From: Herpetospermum pedunculosum
Taxonomy: Eukaryota; Streptophyta; Magnoliopsida; Cucurbitales; Cucurbitaceae
NCBI GenBank assembly: GCA_028017165.1
Contig: CM051531.1
Location: 49,353,893-49,417,892, forward strand
Direction of reading: 5' to 3'
DNA length: 64,000 nucleotides
The notes below the pieces were generated by a model. It had not been told where the DNA came from. It was given only the letters and a program-made list of their open reading frames with translations, and did not search any database. Numbering within the stretch: the stretch's first letter is position 1; each line of letters starts with the position of its first letter. Position numbers and translations under genes: made by a program. Below are positions 1 to 11,406 of the stretch, piece after piece.

Positions 1-1800
1 TAAGTTCAGTCTGATGTATGTACGCGTGTATACCCCTTCAGACTAATTGAGCGTCCTGCAGACTACCAGGTATACATACACACTTACACTTGCGAACTAA
101 CTATATATATATTTTAATAGTACTGGAAACTCGTGAAACGAAACATGTATCAAAATTAAAATTTATTGTATCGTGTATCGTAAGTTTCAATTTGATAAAT
201 AACATTGAAATATAAATATAAATAACAAAGTTTAAATTAGAGAATTATATATCTAAATATTAAATAACTCCAAAAATAAGTATGAAAACGATATCTAATT
301 TCAAGGTTCAAAATACTCTGGAAAACACTAAAGATAGAAAATATTTAATTAATTAAATAGGATGAAATTAAAGGATTAAATATTTTAAAATTTAAATAAT
401 TAAATAAAATAAATTTTAATAAAATAATAAAATTATTATTATTCATTATTTAGTAAAAGGAAATCCCCTATATACATGGGATCATTTGGTGATACAAATT
501 GATTTAATATTTTTTTTTTCTTTTTTGACTTTTCATTTTCTTTTCTTTTATTTTTATTTTTTTTCTTATATTCCTTTCATTACTTTAGTTTAGGGTTCAT
601 CTTCAACGTGAGCAGTTTTATCGTCTCCCATCTACTGGCTGTTTTTTTCTATTTTTCGTGACAACATTTTTAATCGTTGTGAAGCTGCCAAGCTGCCAAA
701 GAGCTTTCTCCGACAACTAACACGGTAGTTTTTTAGATTTTTTTATTTATTTATTGAGTTTTTGAATAGTGCGTTTTCGATTTGTTACGATTTTTCTGAT
801 TCAAAAGTTGTGAGGAAATGTTCACACAACCTTGTATACACAACTAGATGAGGCATACCCATTTTATAGCAACATAATTAATTAGCCGTCATGATTAGTG
901 TTTGATGTGTTTGGTAAATTTCAATTTAAAAGCACATGAGAGCTTAAGTTGAAACAAAATCTTTGTAACAGTAAAGACCAAAATAAACCTACTATTTTAG
1001 TTATTTATATGTTTTTTTTAGAGAATAATTATTTATATGTTAATATTTAATATGAATGATTATAATTTAATTATTTATAATTTTTATAGTTTAAATTAAA
1101 AATAATATTTTGATATTTCTTCAGATTTATATAATAAAAGATTAGGGAAATTTAGAAGGAATTTAGAAGGTGATTTTATATAAATTTTTAAAAAAAAAAC
1201 TCTTTTAAAAGAAGGTTGTTTTGGTGTTGTGTAGATAAAATTACTAAATTTAGAGTTTAAATATTATTACAACATGAAGGTGGTTTGAACATTTTTCATG
1301 TTCGCCTCTCTCTTTTTACATATTCTTCTGGTTACTCAAAAACAAATCTAGATGGCTTATGTAGGGCCGACGTTACTTTTTGTCAAATTAACCCATTATC
1401 AACGGATCCAAAAGATATTAATTAAGGGGCAACAAGAGATATGACTCTTTTTTTTTTATTTTGGATTCTATTTTGATGGATATCACTTATTTTAAAAGTT
1501 TGATATATCTTCATTTTTAAGCTTAGTATCACTCCCCTCATAGATTCCTTTCCATTTTGCTCTTGTTATTTAAAACAGATCATCTCTAAAATATTTCTAG
1601 ATTTTTAAAATAAAAACTAACCCAATCTCTCCCAAGATTTTAGATTTTATCCGATGCTTCCCTTTCTCTCCTCCACCCGTAATCTAACTAGAAAAGAAAA
1701 AAAAAAGAAAAAAAACTTTCAAATCACTACTCTCCCTAAGATTATGGATTATACCCACAACAAACCACAACCAAATTCTCAAAAAATTAAAAATGAACAA
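1..1800. other. AT-rich intergenic DNA, no gene seen
   Basis: No open frame with recognisable domains on either strand. The stretch is A/T-rich with homopolymer runs and pyrimidine-rich tracts (for example around 510-570 and 1640-1700). I see no terminal repeats or target duplications that would define an element. Confidence 0.5.
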
Positions 1801-2140
1801 AAATAGAGTAAATTGCAAAATCTCCTTAGTTGTAAATTGCAACTACCCCTAATTGTAAATACAAAGTACTAAATTGCAAATTGTAAATTGTAAATTCTCT
1901 CTAAAATTGCAAATTCTCCATCATTATAAATACATGTGAAATTTTCAATTTTGATTAACTTGTGAGTAAATTGCAAATGTCCCGTCATTGTAAATACAAT
2001 ATAAATTGTAAATTCTGCCTAGGTGTAAATAAGTGTAAATTGCAAATTCTGTCAGATAAGTGTGAATTGCAAATTCTACCTTAGTGTAAAGAAGTGTAAA
2101 TTATAAATTGTCTTAGTGTATGTAAATTGCAAATTTTTCC
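1800..2140. repeat. Degenerate minisatellite based on GTAAATTGCAAATTCT
   Basis: The words GTAAATTGCAAATTCT and TAGTGTAAATAAGTGTAAATTGC recur many times with substitutions and variable spacing. It is a simple degenerate tandem repeat without coding potential. Confidence 0.6.
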
Positions 2141-2420
2141 CAACTTGAACTCAAAAAGATTACTTTGTGAACTCATTTAAGTTGTCTGTCATTAATTTAT
2201 TTGCATTCATTTTGTGTGTAAATAATCTTTCTCTCGACAAAGATTTGTTGGGAAGATCTTGTGAAAGATATCAAACCTCTACCTTAGTCCACATGTCATA
2301 TGTTGTTTCTTGAACTTGCCTCAAAACACAATCATTCATGTTTAATACAAATATATTTAGAGGTTTTGCACGGATGACCCCTTCGAGAGACGTAATGCAA
2401 ATTGACCCAATGCTTTAAAG

Positions 2421-2520
2421 CACATATTTTATGGCATTTTACTATCTCATCAACGTGTGAAAAATCCAAAACACATATTTTATGGCATTTTACTATCTCA
2501 TCAACGTGTGAAAAATCCAA
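2421..2520. repeat. 51-bp tandem duplication
   Basis: The segment beginning CACATATTTTATGGCATTTT at 2421 repeats at 2472, a period of 51 bp, with essentially no differences. The following pyrimidine-rich DNA to about 3060 holds only short open frames and no recognisable domain. Confidence 0.8.
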
Positions 2521-3251
2521 CCTCCCTCTCCTCACTTCATTCTCTTATCACGATTTTCTTCTCTCTCTTATCACGATTCTCACTCTGGCATTCTCAATTT
2601 TCTTTCTTTATCTCTCTACCCTGTCGTTTTTTGTCCTTCGGCTAGAAGAAAGGGATCGATTTTCAGTTTTGGCGGATTGATGTTGGAGCTTTTCACGCGT
2701 CAATGAGGTCAGGAAAATGATATAACTCATGTTTTTTCAAGCTTTCACGACTGTTTTGTTGCTCTACCAGTGAGTTCGATTAAGATCTTTGATCGCTTGT
2801 TCGCGCGCACCTTGTTTGATGGAAGAACGAACGTGATTCTTCAGTCGCCGGAGAGCCCACACAAGCGAGGTTCAATTCTTCGATCAATATCAACGTTTGT
2901 TTTATGACCAGAACGTACAAAAAGAAACTAAAGTCTGCATTTTGATTTTATGTTACTGGAAGTATATCAAAGCTTGAAGACGATTTTGAGGACCTGACTG
3001 ATTTGTTTTAGTGAAGCTGAACATCGAGAATTGAGTTGAATTTGAGGATCAAATGTGTAATTAGTTCTATCTACCCATTTTCTTGTTTTTAAACCTATTA
3101 CTATTTATCTTTTTTCCTTTTATTTTCTATATATACTTTGGCTAGATACACTCTACACTTTTTAAAACATGTATTTTCCTATATATACTAATTAATGGTG
3201 TATTTTCCTATTTCATAATTTCTCAGTACACTATCTACATTTTTTACAAAT

Positions 3252-3503
3252 GTATTTTACAATATATACTAATTAGTATGTCTCAATATATATTACATTC
3301 TTAGGCCATCCTTTTAATCAAGGGTGTAATTCCCGACACATACTACTTATCCTAGGTTATTGTTTTATTCGTTTGATGTATTTTACAATATATACTAATT
3401 AGTATGTCTCAATATATATTACATTCTTAGGCCATCCTTTTAATCAAGGGTGTAATTCCCGACACATACTACTTATCCTAGGTTATTGTTTTATTCGTTT
3501 GAT
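3252..3503. repeat. Perfect 126-bp tandem duplication
   Basis: Two head-to-tail copies (3252-3377 and 3378-3503) both start GTATTTTACAATATATACTA and end GTTTTATTCGTTTGAT. I saw no differences between copies, so the duplication is recent. Not coding. Confidence 0.85.
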
Positions 3504-4576
3504 TTTTTTTTTTTACCATTTTTATCAGTTTTCTACGTCCCATCCATCTTAAAATTAATCTTTATTTCGTTTAAATTTAATTTTTGCACTTTAAATATTT
3601 GATGGGGGTATCCTAGGTTATCGGTTTTTGCACATAATAATTATTATTAGGTGTTTACTTTTTCCTCACATTTATTTTTTTATTTTCTCTCTCATAAAAT
3701 CAAGTTTTTGTAGTTGATTTAATTTTTTCAATGGATTAATCTAATAGGGGTATTTCGTCTCAATATAGTTTAAGGATTATACTATTTCGTCTCAATATAG
3801 TTTAAGGATTATACTAAATATAGTTGTTAGCTATTTTTCATTAATTAAGTTAATTGTGTTAGTTATTTTTCAGTAATAACTATTCCATTTTAGCTATTCC
3901 TCTTGCTCTTTAATCTCTTTTAAAGGACAAAAGAGTACAATGGCTCATCTGGCCAAATTTTAGTCATATTGGGCCTGTTTCAGTTTACTAAGCCCAAAAC
4001 TTTTTAAATTCATAATAAATGGCCTTTTTTAGAAACTCATTTGAACGAATGTCCCATTTTTTAAAATTGAGTTTCGTGTCCCTTTTCTTTTTTCATTTTC
4101 TCTCTCCTTCACTTTTCATTCCTTTTTTACCCTCCTAACTTCACCTCTCTTTTTTTAATTTTATCTTTAAAAAATATACTCATCTCTCCCTCCCAAGATT
4201 TTATCCAACAAAATCTTCCATTCTCTTTCCCTAATCTTTATTTACTATTTCTTTATTCTCCCTCCCCTAATCTGAAATCTTTAATAAAGTAAAAACGTTT
4301 TTTGTTATTTTGAATTTTTGAAACAAATAAAAAATAGGGAGAGAGAATAGAGAAAAACATGAGATTTGGGAAGGGTAGTTAAGTAATGAAAAAAAATAGG
4401 AGAGATAAACTAAACTAAATAAGGGACATATATCTCCTTTTGAAAAAAAAGGACATATTTTTAAACTAAAAAAGAGTCATTTGTCTCATTGCCCCCATGA
4501 TTTTCTCCCCAACGTATTCCTAATCCACTCAACAATTATTGCATATATACCTTCCTCTAATTTCACTCCCTCTACT
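3504..4576. other. AT-rich spacer without a gene
   Basis: Contains a small 34-bp duplication near 3753-3820 (TTTCGTCTCAATATAGTTTA twice) and long pyrimidine tracts. No supported gene or complete element. Confidence 0.4.
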
Positions 4577-4585
4577 TATAATTAA

Positions 4586-4964
4586 GGGCTGGTTGCACAA
4601 ATAGCAATCAAGCCCAAACTAATTGCAAATTTAGCAAACTTTAAAATGTTTTGCAAATATGGCAAAAAAACCCGTTTCTATCACTGATAGACTTTATTAT
4701 ATCACTGATAGACTTTATTATATCACTGATAGACTTCTATCAGTGATAGACTTCTATCAGTGATAGACTTCTATCAGTGATAGACTATTATCACTGATAG
4801 ACTATTATCACTGACAAAAATCTATAAAAAGCTGAGGTGATCAGCGATAGACTTCTATCAGTCATAAGATATCAGCGATAGAAATTGCTATATCCGCAAA
4901 ATTTTTAAAAACATGCTATATTTGCAAACAATAAGTCTTAAATTGTCATTTACTACAATTTCCC
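4586..4964 (+). mobile_element. Non-autonomous DNA element with palindromic core and 9-bp target duplication
   Basis: The element starts GGGCTGGTTGCACAAATAGC and ends ACTACAATTTCCC. It is flanked by a perfect 9-bp direct repeat TATAATTAA (4577-4585 and 4965-4973). The core is an array of near-palindromic units built on CTATCACTGATAGAC and CTATCAGTGATAGAC with a period of about 18 bp. A 9-bp duplication suggests the Mutator-like (MULE) superfamily, although the inverted termini are only a few bases (GGG/CCC). It encodes no protein. Related copies are at 37852, 46618, 62086 and 63870. Confidence 0.75.
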
Positions 4965-5329
4965 TATAATTAAATACACTAATTAACTTCTTAATTTAAT
5001 TACTCTTATGTCCTCCGTACTAATTTAATTACTCTTATGTCCTCACTATTACCATACTATTTTTATCCATATACCTATTAAGGGTTCTTCACAAAGAGGA
5101 AGAGAACACCAGTGATTATAGTGGTTCAACCATACACGACTTACATCCACTTTGAAGGAGCAACTTATTATTTCTGAGTTCTTGAAGAATAAAATTATAA
5201 GGCCTCGGGTTAGTTAATTCTCCCCCTTTGAACTCTCTTTGTGTTTCTATTTTATATAAGACTTAGCCCTTTATAGGTTTTGGGTATTTAAACCAGTCTA
5301 TCAAAAAGTAAAACAAAATTTGTAGCCTT

Positions 5330-5366
5330 GATGTTTTTTTTACAACACGTTGGGTGGGGATTGACC
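5330..5366 (-). mobile_element. SINE, first half (split by a copia insertion)
   Basis: With 10563-10616 this forms one tRNA-derived SINE in minus orientation. The poly(T), the reverse of its A tail, follows a 14-bp target duplication AAATTTGTAGCCTT (5316-5329) that recurs at 10617-10630. The copia element at 5367-10562 lies inside it, so the SINE is older. Confidence 0.7.
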
Positions 5367-5673
5367 TGGAAATAACAAAAATAGAAGGAGAAGATATGCA
5401 GCTGAAGAAGACTTGTTATATTCAATTTATCACACAATTGAGGATTTTAACCTATGGAGGCTAGTAACCCTAGCCTCCCTTGAATATACAAAAGAATGAA
5501 ATAATCTCCACATAAGACAAAAGCACACAGCTGGATAACCAACTCTAGGACAACCTGTCCTTTTCCTATTGGTTGAACATAAACCGAAATCCAGCAGGGC
5601 AATGGGTCACCTTCCTTCCACCCTGTCTGCTTGGTCATTATCCATGTCACCTGCTTGCTGGCCTTCCTTTACA
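5367..5673 (-). repeat. 3' LTR of copia element 1
   Basis: This copy lies downstream of the pol frame and abuts a polypurine tract (reverse of TTCCCCCTCAAA) at 5674-5685. It matches the 10256-10562 copy along its whole length. The pol frame terminates inside it, at 5607. Confidence 0.9.
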
Positions 5674-8600
5674 TTCCCCCTCAAACGAGAGGGGAGATTG
5701 ACGAGACCGAGTTTGGATCGCAAGTAGGAGAATTGGTTGTGTGAGAGTGACTTCGTCAGGCTGTCAGCTAATTGTTCTTCAGTAGGTATATACTGAATGT
5801 CAAGACGTCTGCTCAGAACCTGATCACGGACATAGTGAACATCGATTTCAATATGTTTGGTCCGAGCATGGAAGTCTGGGTTGGCTGAAAGGGCGGCTGC
5901 ACTGATGTTGTCACACCAAATGCGAGGGGTCGAAGATAATGGGATGCCTAGTTCACCAAGGAGTTGTCTGATCCAAGTAATTTCAGCCGTGGCATGTGCG
6001 AGAGCTCTGTATTCAGATTCGGTGCTTGACCTGGCCACTGCCACTTGTTTCTTTGAAGACCAAGAAACCAATGTAGGGCCTAAGAAGACACAGTAGGCAG
6101 CCACTGACTTACGATCGTTAACGTTTGTTGCCCAGTCAGCATCAGAAAAAGCTCTGATGGAGATGTGAGGGCTGGATTGAATGAGAAGAACATACGATGG
6201 TGTACCTTTTAGGTACCTTAGGACTCTCTTAACAACCATCCAATGAACATCAGTGGGAGCTTTGAGAAACTGACTGAGTTTGTTGACTATAAAGGCTATG
6301 TCAGGTCTGGTATTTGTGAGGTACTGCAGTACACCTATAGTGCTTCGGTATTGAAAAGGATCAGCCAACAGAGTCCCATCGCAGATAGATAAGTGTTTGC
6401 TAGTGACTGCAGGTGTGGGGCATGGTTTGGTGTGCTGGAGTTGTACTTTTTCCAGTAGATCTTGAATATACTTGGACTGACTAAGATGAAGGCCTGATGA
6501 GAGATAAGTGACTTGAATTCCCAAGAAGTAATTGAGTTGGCCAAGATATTTTAGAGCAAACTTATTATGTAACATGCTGATGAGATGAGTAAGGGAGGCT
6601 GAAGTGTTACCTGTGAGTATTACATCATCCACATAGAGAAGAAGGAGCATGGAAATCGATCCACGTTTATACACAAACAAGGATGCATCTGACCTACTCA
6701 CAGTGAAACCATAGCTGATCAGCACATTCTTGAACTCATCATTCCAGGCCCTTGGTGCTTGTTTCAGACCATATATTGCTTTGTGAAGCTTGCAGACATG
6801 TGTGGGACTTGAAGAACATTCAAACCCAGGTGGCTGAGTCATGTAGACTATCTCTTGCAAGGTGCCGTTGAGAAACGCATTGTTGAAATCAAGTTGTCTT
6901 AGCTTCCAACCATTGGATAGAGCTAAGAACAGAACAATGCGGATTGTGGATGACTTGACCACTGGGCTAAAGGTTTCAAAATAATCAGCACCCGGGTGCT
7001 GATGAAATCCTTTTGCATCCAGCCTTGCTTTGTGCCTCTGTATCGTGCCATATGCATTCTGTTTCAGCCTAAAGATCCATTTGCAACCAATCACATTAAA
7101 ATGACTGGACGGAGGCACTAGTGACCATGTATGAGATTTGTGAAGAGCAGCCATTTCTTCTTCCATAGCCTGTCGCCACTGTGGTGTGCTAAGAGCAATG
7201 GAGACTCTTGACGGTTCTCTGAGAGACCAATCAGTTGGACCCGAGACTGTCCATACCTTTGGTTTATATATTCCTGCCTTGGCTCTTGTAGTCATGGGGT
7301 GATCATTGGTTACTAAAGGCAGCGAAAGAGATGTTGTTTGGAGTGAGGACACTAGAGATGACTGGACAGAGGGGGTTTGAGGCATAGGAGAAACAGTAGC
7401 ATTGGCTGGTAAGGTTTGAGTTGATGTACTTGGAACTGGTGTATTTGGAGGGATGGGTGAGTTGATGTTTGGAGATGGAGGTGGAGTGTTGTAGGGAATG
7501 CTAGGACTGATTGAGGAGGTTATATGTGGAGGTGAACTGTGTTGTGCAGAATTAGGTGAGCCAAACCAATGTAGAATTGATGGAGCAGTGTTATCTGTAG
7601 AGATGGGCTGAGAGCAACCACAAAATCCTGTTTTATAAGGAAACAACGCTTCATTAAACCTGACATGCCTTGAGATCATGGTCTTGCCAGAGGGAAGTAA
7701 ACATACATACCCCTTGTGTTGAGGAGCAGACCCTAGATAAACACATTGTTCCGAGTGATAGGCAAACTTATGCTGTTGGTATGGTCGAAGATTTGGGTAA
7801 CAGGCACACCCAAATACTTTGAGGGTGGTGTAATCCATGGTCTGCTGTAAAAGTGTCTCCATGGGTGAACAATTTCGAAGAATTGGAGATGGGAGACCAT
7901 TAATCATAGAGACTGCTGTTCTAAATGCAAACCACCAAAATTTGAGTGGTAGAGATGCTTGTGCAAGGAGTGTGAGACCAGTCTCAACCAGATGCCTATG
8001 TTTTCTCTCAGCTCGGCCATTTTGTGCAGAGGTATAGAGACATGAAAACCTTGTCAGAATACCCATTTTCCTACACATTTGAACTATAGGTTGAAACTCA
8101 CCACCATTGTCCATTTGAATAGCCTTGATGCCCTTCTGAAATTGAGTGTGAACAAACGACTGGAATTCACTGAAGGCTACATGAGCATCACTCTTCTGCC
8201 GTAGAGGGAAAAGCCATGTGAACCTACTAAAATCATCTACAAAAATTATGTAGTAGCGAAAGCCATCAGAGGATAGAACAGGGGCTGGTCCCCATAGATC
8301 CGTGTGAACTAATTCAAAAGAAGCTGAGGCATGAGATTGAGAGAGAGTGAAGGGCAGAGCATGCATTTTTTCAAACTGACATGATTCGCAAAATTTGAAC
8401 TCTTCATTAACTTGAAATTTCACTTTACAATCTCTAATAATCTTATCTAGAGTTCTAATAGAGGGGTGTCCCAATCTATTGTGTAGTAAGGATTTGGTGA
8501 TTACAGCATTAACAGTTGAAGTGATAAGAGAAGGCGCTTTGGCAGCCAAGACTAAAATTAAAGGCATCTCAGAAGAGGACAGACAAGCTGTTGCAGACTT

Positions 8601-9599
8601 TGTTGAGTCAGAAGCTGATACTTGAGCATTATTTATTGACATCCTTGGAGACTCAATCTGGTATAATCCATTCCTAAGTGTGCCCCTCAGGAGCTCCTCC
8701 CTCGTATCCTTGTCCTTGATCAAGCAGAAATCAGAATAGAATTCAATAAAAATGTTATTGTCATTAGCTAACTTGGATACACTTACTAGATTCTTAGCTA
8801 TCTGTGGTACACATAGAACACTATTGAGATTTAGAGATCCAAGAGTAGTATCAATAGATGTGTCTCCCAAATAAGATATGGGTAGTTTTGTACCATTGCC
8901 TACCACAACAGTTTCATTACCTGTATATTCAGCCTTATTGGTCAGGAAGTGGGGATTCGAAGTGACATGATTGGAAGCACCACTGTCTGCATACCGGTGG
9001 GGATCAATGACTGTCTCAGGATTGGCCACTGCTGAATTTGCCATAAGAGCAGACTGGAACATACGAGGCTGCTGCTGGTTTGGAGCTAAGAAGGATGGTC
9101 CAGCTCCTTGAGATGACTGATTGAATGAATGTTGGTTTTCTCTTTGATGTGTATTGCGTGGATTGTTTACCTCAGGGAGAAATAGAGAATAACACACTGT
9201 TGCACTATGTCCTGTTTTGCCACAGGCTTGGCACTGCATTTGGCGGAAATCAGTTCCACTGTTTCCTCGTCCTCTGCCTCTGCCTCCTCTATTACCTCTC
9301 GACCATGAGTTAGACGAGCTGCCTGAGGTTGGAGAATTGTTTGCAGAAAAACGCGTAGGATTTGTATTGAAGTTAGGATTGGTCCTTTGTTGCACCATGT
9401 TGACAGTAGAGACAGAGTTATTCAGAGAGGCAGAGTTATTCAGGGACAATCCAGACAAGCCAGCCTTCAGGGCTGTTTGGTATTCAAGTCGTTTCTCATA
9501 TGATAAGAGATCCGTTTGCATCTTAGACCAGCTAACCCTAGGCTTTCCTTGAATCATAATAACAATAGGATTATAATCCTCATCAAGTCCAGACAGCAC
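5607..9599 (-). CDS. Copia pol polyprotein (zinc knuckle, protease, integrase, RT, RNase H)
   Basis: This is an uninterrupted frame of 1330 codons. In order it contains the C-terminal part of gag with a CCHC zinc knuckle CQACGKTGHSATVC (residues about 123-136) and an aspartic protease YADSGASNHVT (about 203-213). Next come a GAG-pre-integrase region with LLHNRLGHPS and an integrase core with HTDLWGP, QMDNGGEF and NGRAERK. The reverse transcriptase has the catalytic LLYVDDVILTG, and the RNase H part has SDADWA and STESEYRAL. Catalytic residues appear present throughout. It should act in cytoplasmic virus-like particles to copy and integrate the element. It lacks the N-terminal half of gag, which is in another frame upstream, so the first methionine here is not the natural start. 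The C-terminal codons run into the LTR. Confidence 0.9.
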   Translation of the reverse strand: MLSGLDEDYNPIVIMIQGKPRVSWSKMQTDLLSYEKRLEYQTALKAGLSGLSLNNSASLNNSVSTVNMVQQRTNPNFNTNPTRFSANNSPTSGSSSNSWSRGNRGGRGRGRGNSGTDFRQMQCQACGKTGHSATVCYSLFLPEVNNPRNTHQRENQHSFNQSSQGAGPSFLAPNQQQPRMFQSALMANSAVANPETVIDPHRYADSGASNHVTSNPHFLTNKAEYTGNETVVVGNGTKLPISYLGDTSIDTTLGSLNLNSVLCVPQIAKNLVSVSKLANDNNIFIEFYSDFCLIKDKDTREELLRGTLRNGLYQIESPRMSINNAQVSASDSTKSATACLSSSEMPLILVLAAKAPSLITSTVNAVITKSLLHNRLGHPSIRTLDKIIRDCKVKFQVNEEFKFCESCQFEKMHALPFTLSQSHASASFELVHTDLWGPAPVLSSDGFRYYIIFVDDFSRFTWLFPLRQKSDAHVAFSEFQSFVHTQFQKGIKAIQMDNGGEFQPIVQMCRKMGILTRFSCLYTSAQNGRAERKHRHLVETGLTLLAQASLPLKFWWFAFRTAVSMINGLPSPILRNCSPMETLLQQTMDYTTLKVFGCACYPNLRPYQQHKFAYHSEQCVYLGSAPQHKGYVCLLPSGKTMISRHVRFNEALFPYKTGFCGCSQPISTDNTAPSILHWFGSPNSAQHSSPPHITSSISPSIPYNTPPPSPNINSPIPPNTPVPSTSTQTLPANATVSPMPQTPSVQSSLVSSLQTTSLSLPLVTNDHPMTTRAKAGIYKPKVWTVSGPTDWSLREPSRVSIALSTPQWRQAMEEEMAALHKSHTWSLVPPSSHFNVIGCKWIFRLKQNAYGTIQRHKARLDAKGFHQHPGADYFETFSPVVKSSTIRIVLFLALSNGWKLRQLDFNNAFLNGTLQEIVYMTQPPGFECSSSPTHVCKLHKAIYGLKQAPRAWNDEFKNVLISYGFTVSRSDASLFVYKRGSISMLLLLYVDDVILTGNTSASLTHLISMLHNKFALKYLGQLNYFLGIQVTYLSSGLHLSQSKYIQDLLEKVQLQHTKPCPTPAVTSKHLSICDGTLLADPFQYRSTIGVLQYLTNTRPDIAFIVNKLSQFLKAPTDVHWMVVKRVLRYLKGTPSYVLLIQSSPHISIRAFSDADWATNVNDRKSVAAYCVFLGPTLVSWSSKKQVAVARSSTESEYRALAHATAEITWIRQLLGELGIPLSSTPRIWCDNISAAALSANPDFHARTKHIEIDVHYVRDQVLSRRLDIQYIPTEEQLADSLTKSLSHNQFSYLRSKLGLVNLPSRLRGNVKEGQQAGDMDNDQADRVEGR

Positions 9600-9612
9600 C
9601 TGCGATATCAGA

Positions 9613-10236
9613 TCATCTGTAGGACAAAGAGCTACCAGCTAGCATAAGACCATCAGCATATTTTTTCAAAGTAATTAGATACTCACTCATTTTGAGAGAC
9701 CCTTTCCTTGTTTGTTGAAACATCCTCTTTAGGTAATCAATTTCAGCTCTTGAATGAATTCCAAATAGATCTTGTATAGCTTCCCACAAGCTCTTGGCTG
9801 TGTAAAATCTCATTACCTGCACTGCTATCTCTTGAGACATTGAGTTATAGAGCCATCCAAGCAACAATTGATCAACAGTGACCCACTTGGTATATTCTGG
9901 GTTTGGGACACTTTGTGGCTTCGGAGGAGTTTGAGTAGTAGGTGTTTGACCTGGTGCAGGACTTGGGGTGCTTGAGCTTTCATCAACCTCTTCAGAGACG
10001 ATCTCAGATGGAACATCAACATGAGTTGCAGGGCATGGATCTGTACCCGTGAGATGTCCTTCCAGTTGATAACTCCGGAGAATGGGCCAGGCGAGATTTT
10101 GCCATAGCAGGAAGTTCGATCTGTCAAGCTTGATCGACGTGATCTGGTTGAGTAATTGGTTGAGTGGCGGACTAGAGAAGCTGCCTGAGACGGCGCTGGA
10201 TGAGGAGGATGATGGCTACAAGAGAGGATTCGTCAT
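9613..10236 (-). pseudogene. Copia gag N-terminal part, disrupted
   Basis: Reading from a candidate ATG at 10236 just inside the PBS, codon 7 is a TAG (10216-10218). The frame then stays open through a capsid-like region with FLLWQNLAWPILRSYQLEGH and LLGWLYNSMSQEIA, typical of copia gag (UBN2 family). Near 9613-9620 the frame shifts relative to the downstream pol frame and hits TGA. One nonsense codon and one frameshift make gag non-functional unless the stop is read through. Confidence 0.75.
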
Positions 10237-10255
10237 TCCTGCTCTGATACCAACT

Positions 10256-10562
10256 TGGAAATAACAAAAATAGAAGGAGAAGATATGCAGCTGAAGAAGA
10301 CTTGCTATATTCAATTTATCACACAATTGGGGATTTTAACCTATGGAGGCTAGTAACCCTAGCCTCCCTTAAATATACAAAAGAATGAAATAATCTTCAC
10401 ATAAGACAAAAGCACACAGCTGGATAACCAACTCTAGGACAACCTGTCCTTTTCTTATTGGTTGAACATAAACCAAAATCCAGCAGGGCAATGGGTCACC
10501 TTCTTTCCACCCTGTCTACTTGGTCATTATCCATGTCACCTGCTTGCTGACCTTCCTTTACA
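10256..10562 (-). repeat. 5' LTR of copia element 1
   Basis: Bounded on the left by the reverse complement of TGGTATCAGAGC (primer-binding site) and on the right by SINE sequence. About nine substitutions separate it from 5367-5673, which implies an insertion that is not very recent. Confidence 0.9.
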
Positions 10563-10616
10563 GATTGAACCCTCATGGTCACTATGCTTTAGTTGGCATT
10601 AGGCGATACATCATAT
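10563..10616 (-). mobile_element. SINE, second half
   Basis: Contains the reverse of a Pol III B-box (GGGTTCAATC) and the A-box end of the SINE. It is followed by AAATTTGTAGCCTT (10617-10630), identical to 5316-5329. See the first half at 5330. Confidence 0.7.
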
Positions 10617-10630
10617 AAATTTGTAGCCTT

Positions 10631-11090
10631 TAGATTTTATAATTGATCTCTTCATTAATTAACTTATGTGGCTCTGCCTAGGCTTAGATATAGAGTAGGT
10701 GTAATTATATGATAATTTCATCAAATATTATACTTATTATTATTATTTATTGGGAAAGTAAAATGTATAGGCTTACATAAATGTTTGAGAAAGCTTAGTT
10801 ATCAAAGATCATTAGCATATTTATCATTTTAGATAAACAACACACATAAATAAATTATACTTCACAAGACCATACAAAATTCAAGTCACAATCAAATGAT
10901 TCCTTTAGATTTTGTTGGGGTGAATTGATAATCGTGACGAATAATTCTCTAACAAAAAGAAAGAGATAAATACTAAAATTAAAAAAAAAAAAAAAAAATG
11001 AAGCCCACATATATTTTATTTTCAAAAAAGAAAAAAAAAAATATTAAAAAAGTATACAAAATACTTTACATATTCAAAAAAGAAAAAAAA
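10631..11090. other. AT-rich spacer
   Basis: A-tracts at about 10981-10998 and 11025-11040, no open frame of note. The PSY duplication unit appears to begin near 11090, where the sequence starts to match 31868 onward. Confidence 0.4.
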
Positions 11091-11406
11091 GTATATATAC
11101 CAAATGTCTATATCACAAAGAAATAGTTAAAATTCTCTCTCTCTTGTTAACACATAGAGGGAGATATTTCAGTTCATATAAAAATTCCATAGATATTTTT
11201 GTACATTATCATACTATTTTAAGTATTCATTACATCAATTAGATATTAGATTATTTCATTCCCAACAGAAATGGAGTTGTTACACATCAATAATATACTA
11301 TTTTTAGTATTATTGTTCTTGCTCATGAACATCATAAATTCTTTTGTTTCAACTTTCCTTGCTGATATTGCTGCAAATACACTTGTCATCTGACAAAAAC
11401 TTTTGT

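Larger units (their letters stand above)
5367..10562 (-). mobile_element. Ty1/copia LTR retrotransposon, nearly complete
   Basis: It has two 307-bp LTRs (5367-5673 and 10256-10562) that begin TGTAAAGG and end TTTCCA on the minus strand. A primer-binding site TGGTATCAGAGC, complementary to initiator Met-tRNA, lies next to the right (5') LTR at about 10240-10252. A purine tract TTTGAGGGGGAA lies next to the left (3') LTR. The LTRs differ at about nine positions, mostly transitions, by eye. GATTG follows the right end, and GATTG plus ACC precedes the left end, so the target duplication is imperfect. Gag is broken, but the protease to RNase H region is one long open frame. Confidence 0.92.

Noticed and set aside
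4670..4870. CTATCAGTGATAG palindromes identical to the tet operator core
   Set aside because: They occur as many variants in several dispersed plant elements with 9-bp duplications. Vector or transgene DNA would not show this decay. I treat the match as chance.
4670..4870. Short repeats with spacers resembling a CRISPR array
   Set aside because: Units are palindromic satellites with no unique spacers, in plant DNA, and no cas genes are present.
9125..9552. Plus-strand frames opposite the copia zinc knuckle
   Set aside because: They are antisense shadows of the minus-strand pol frame.
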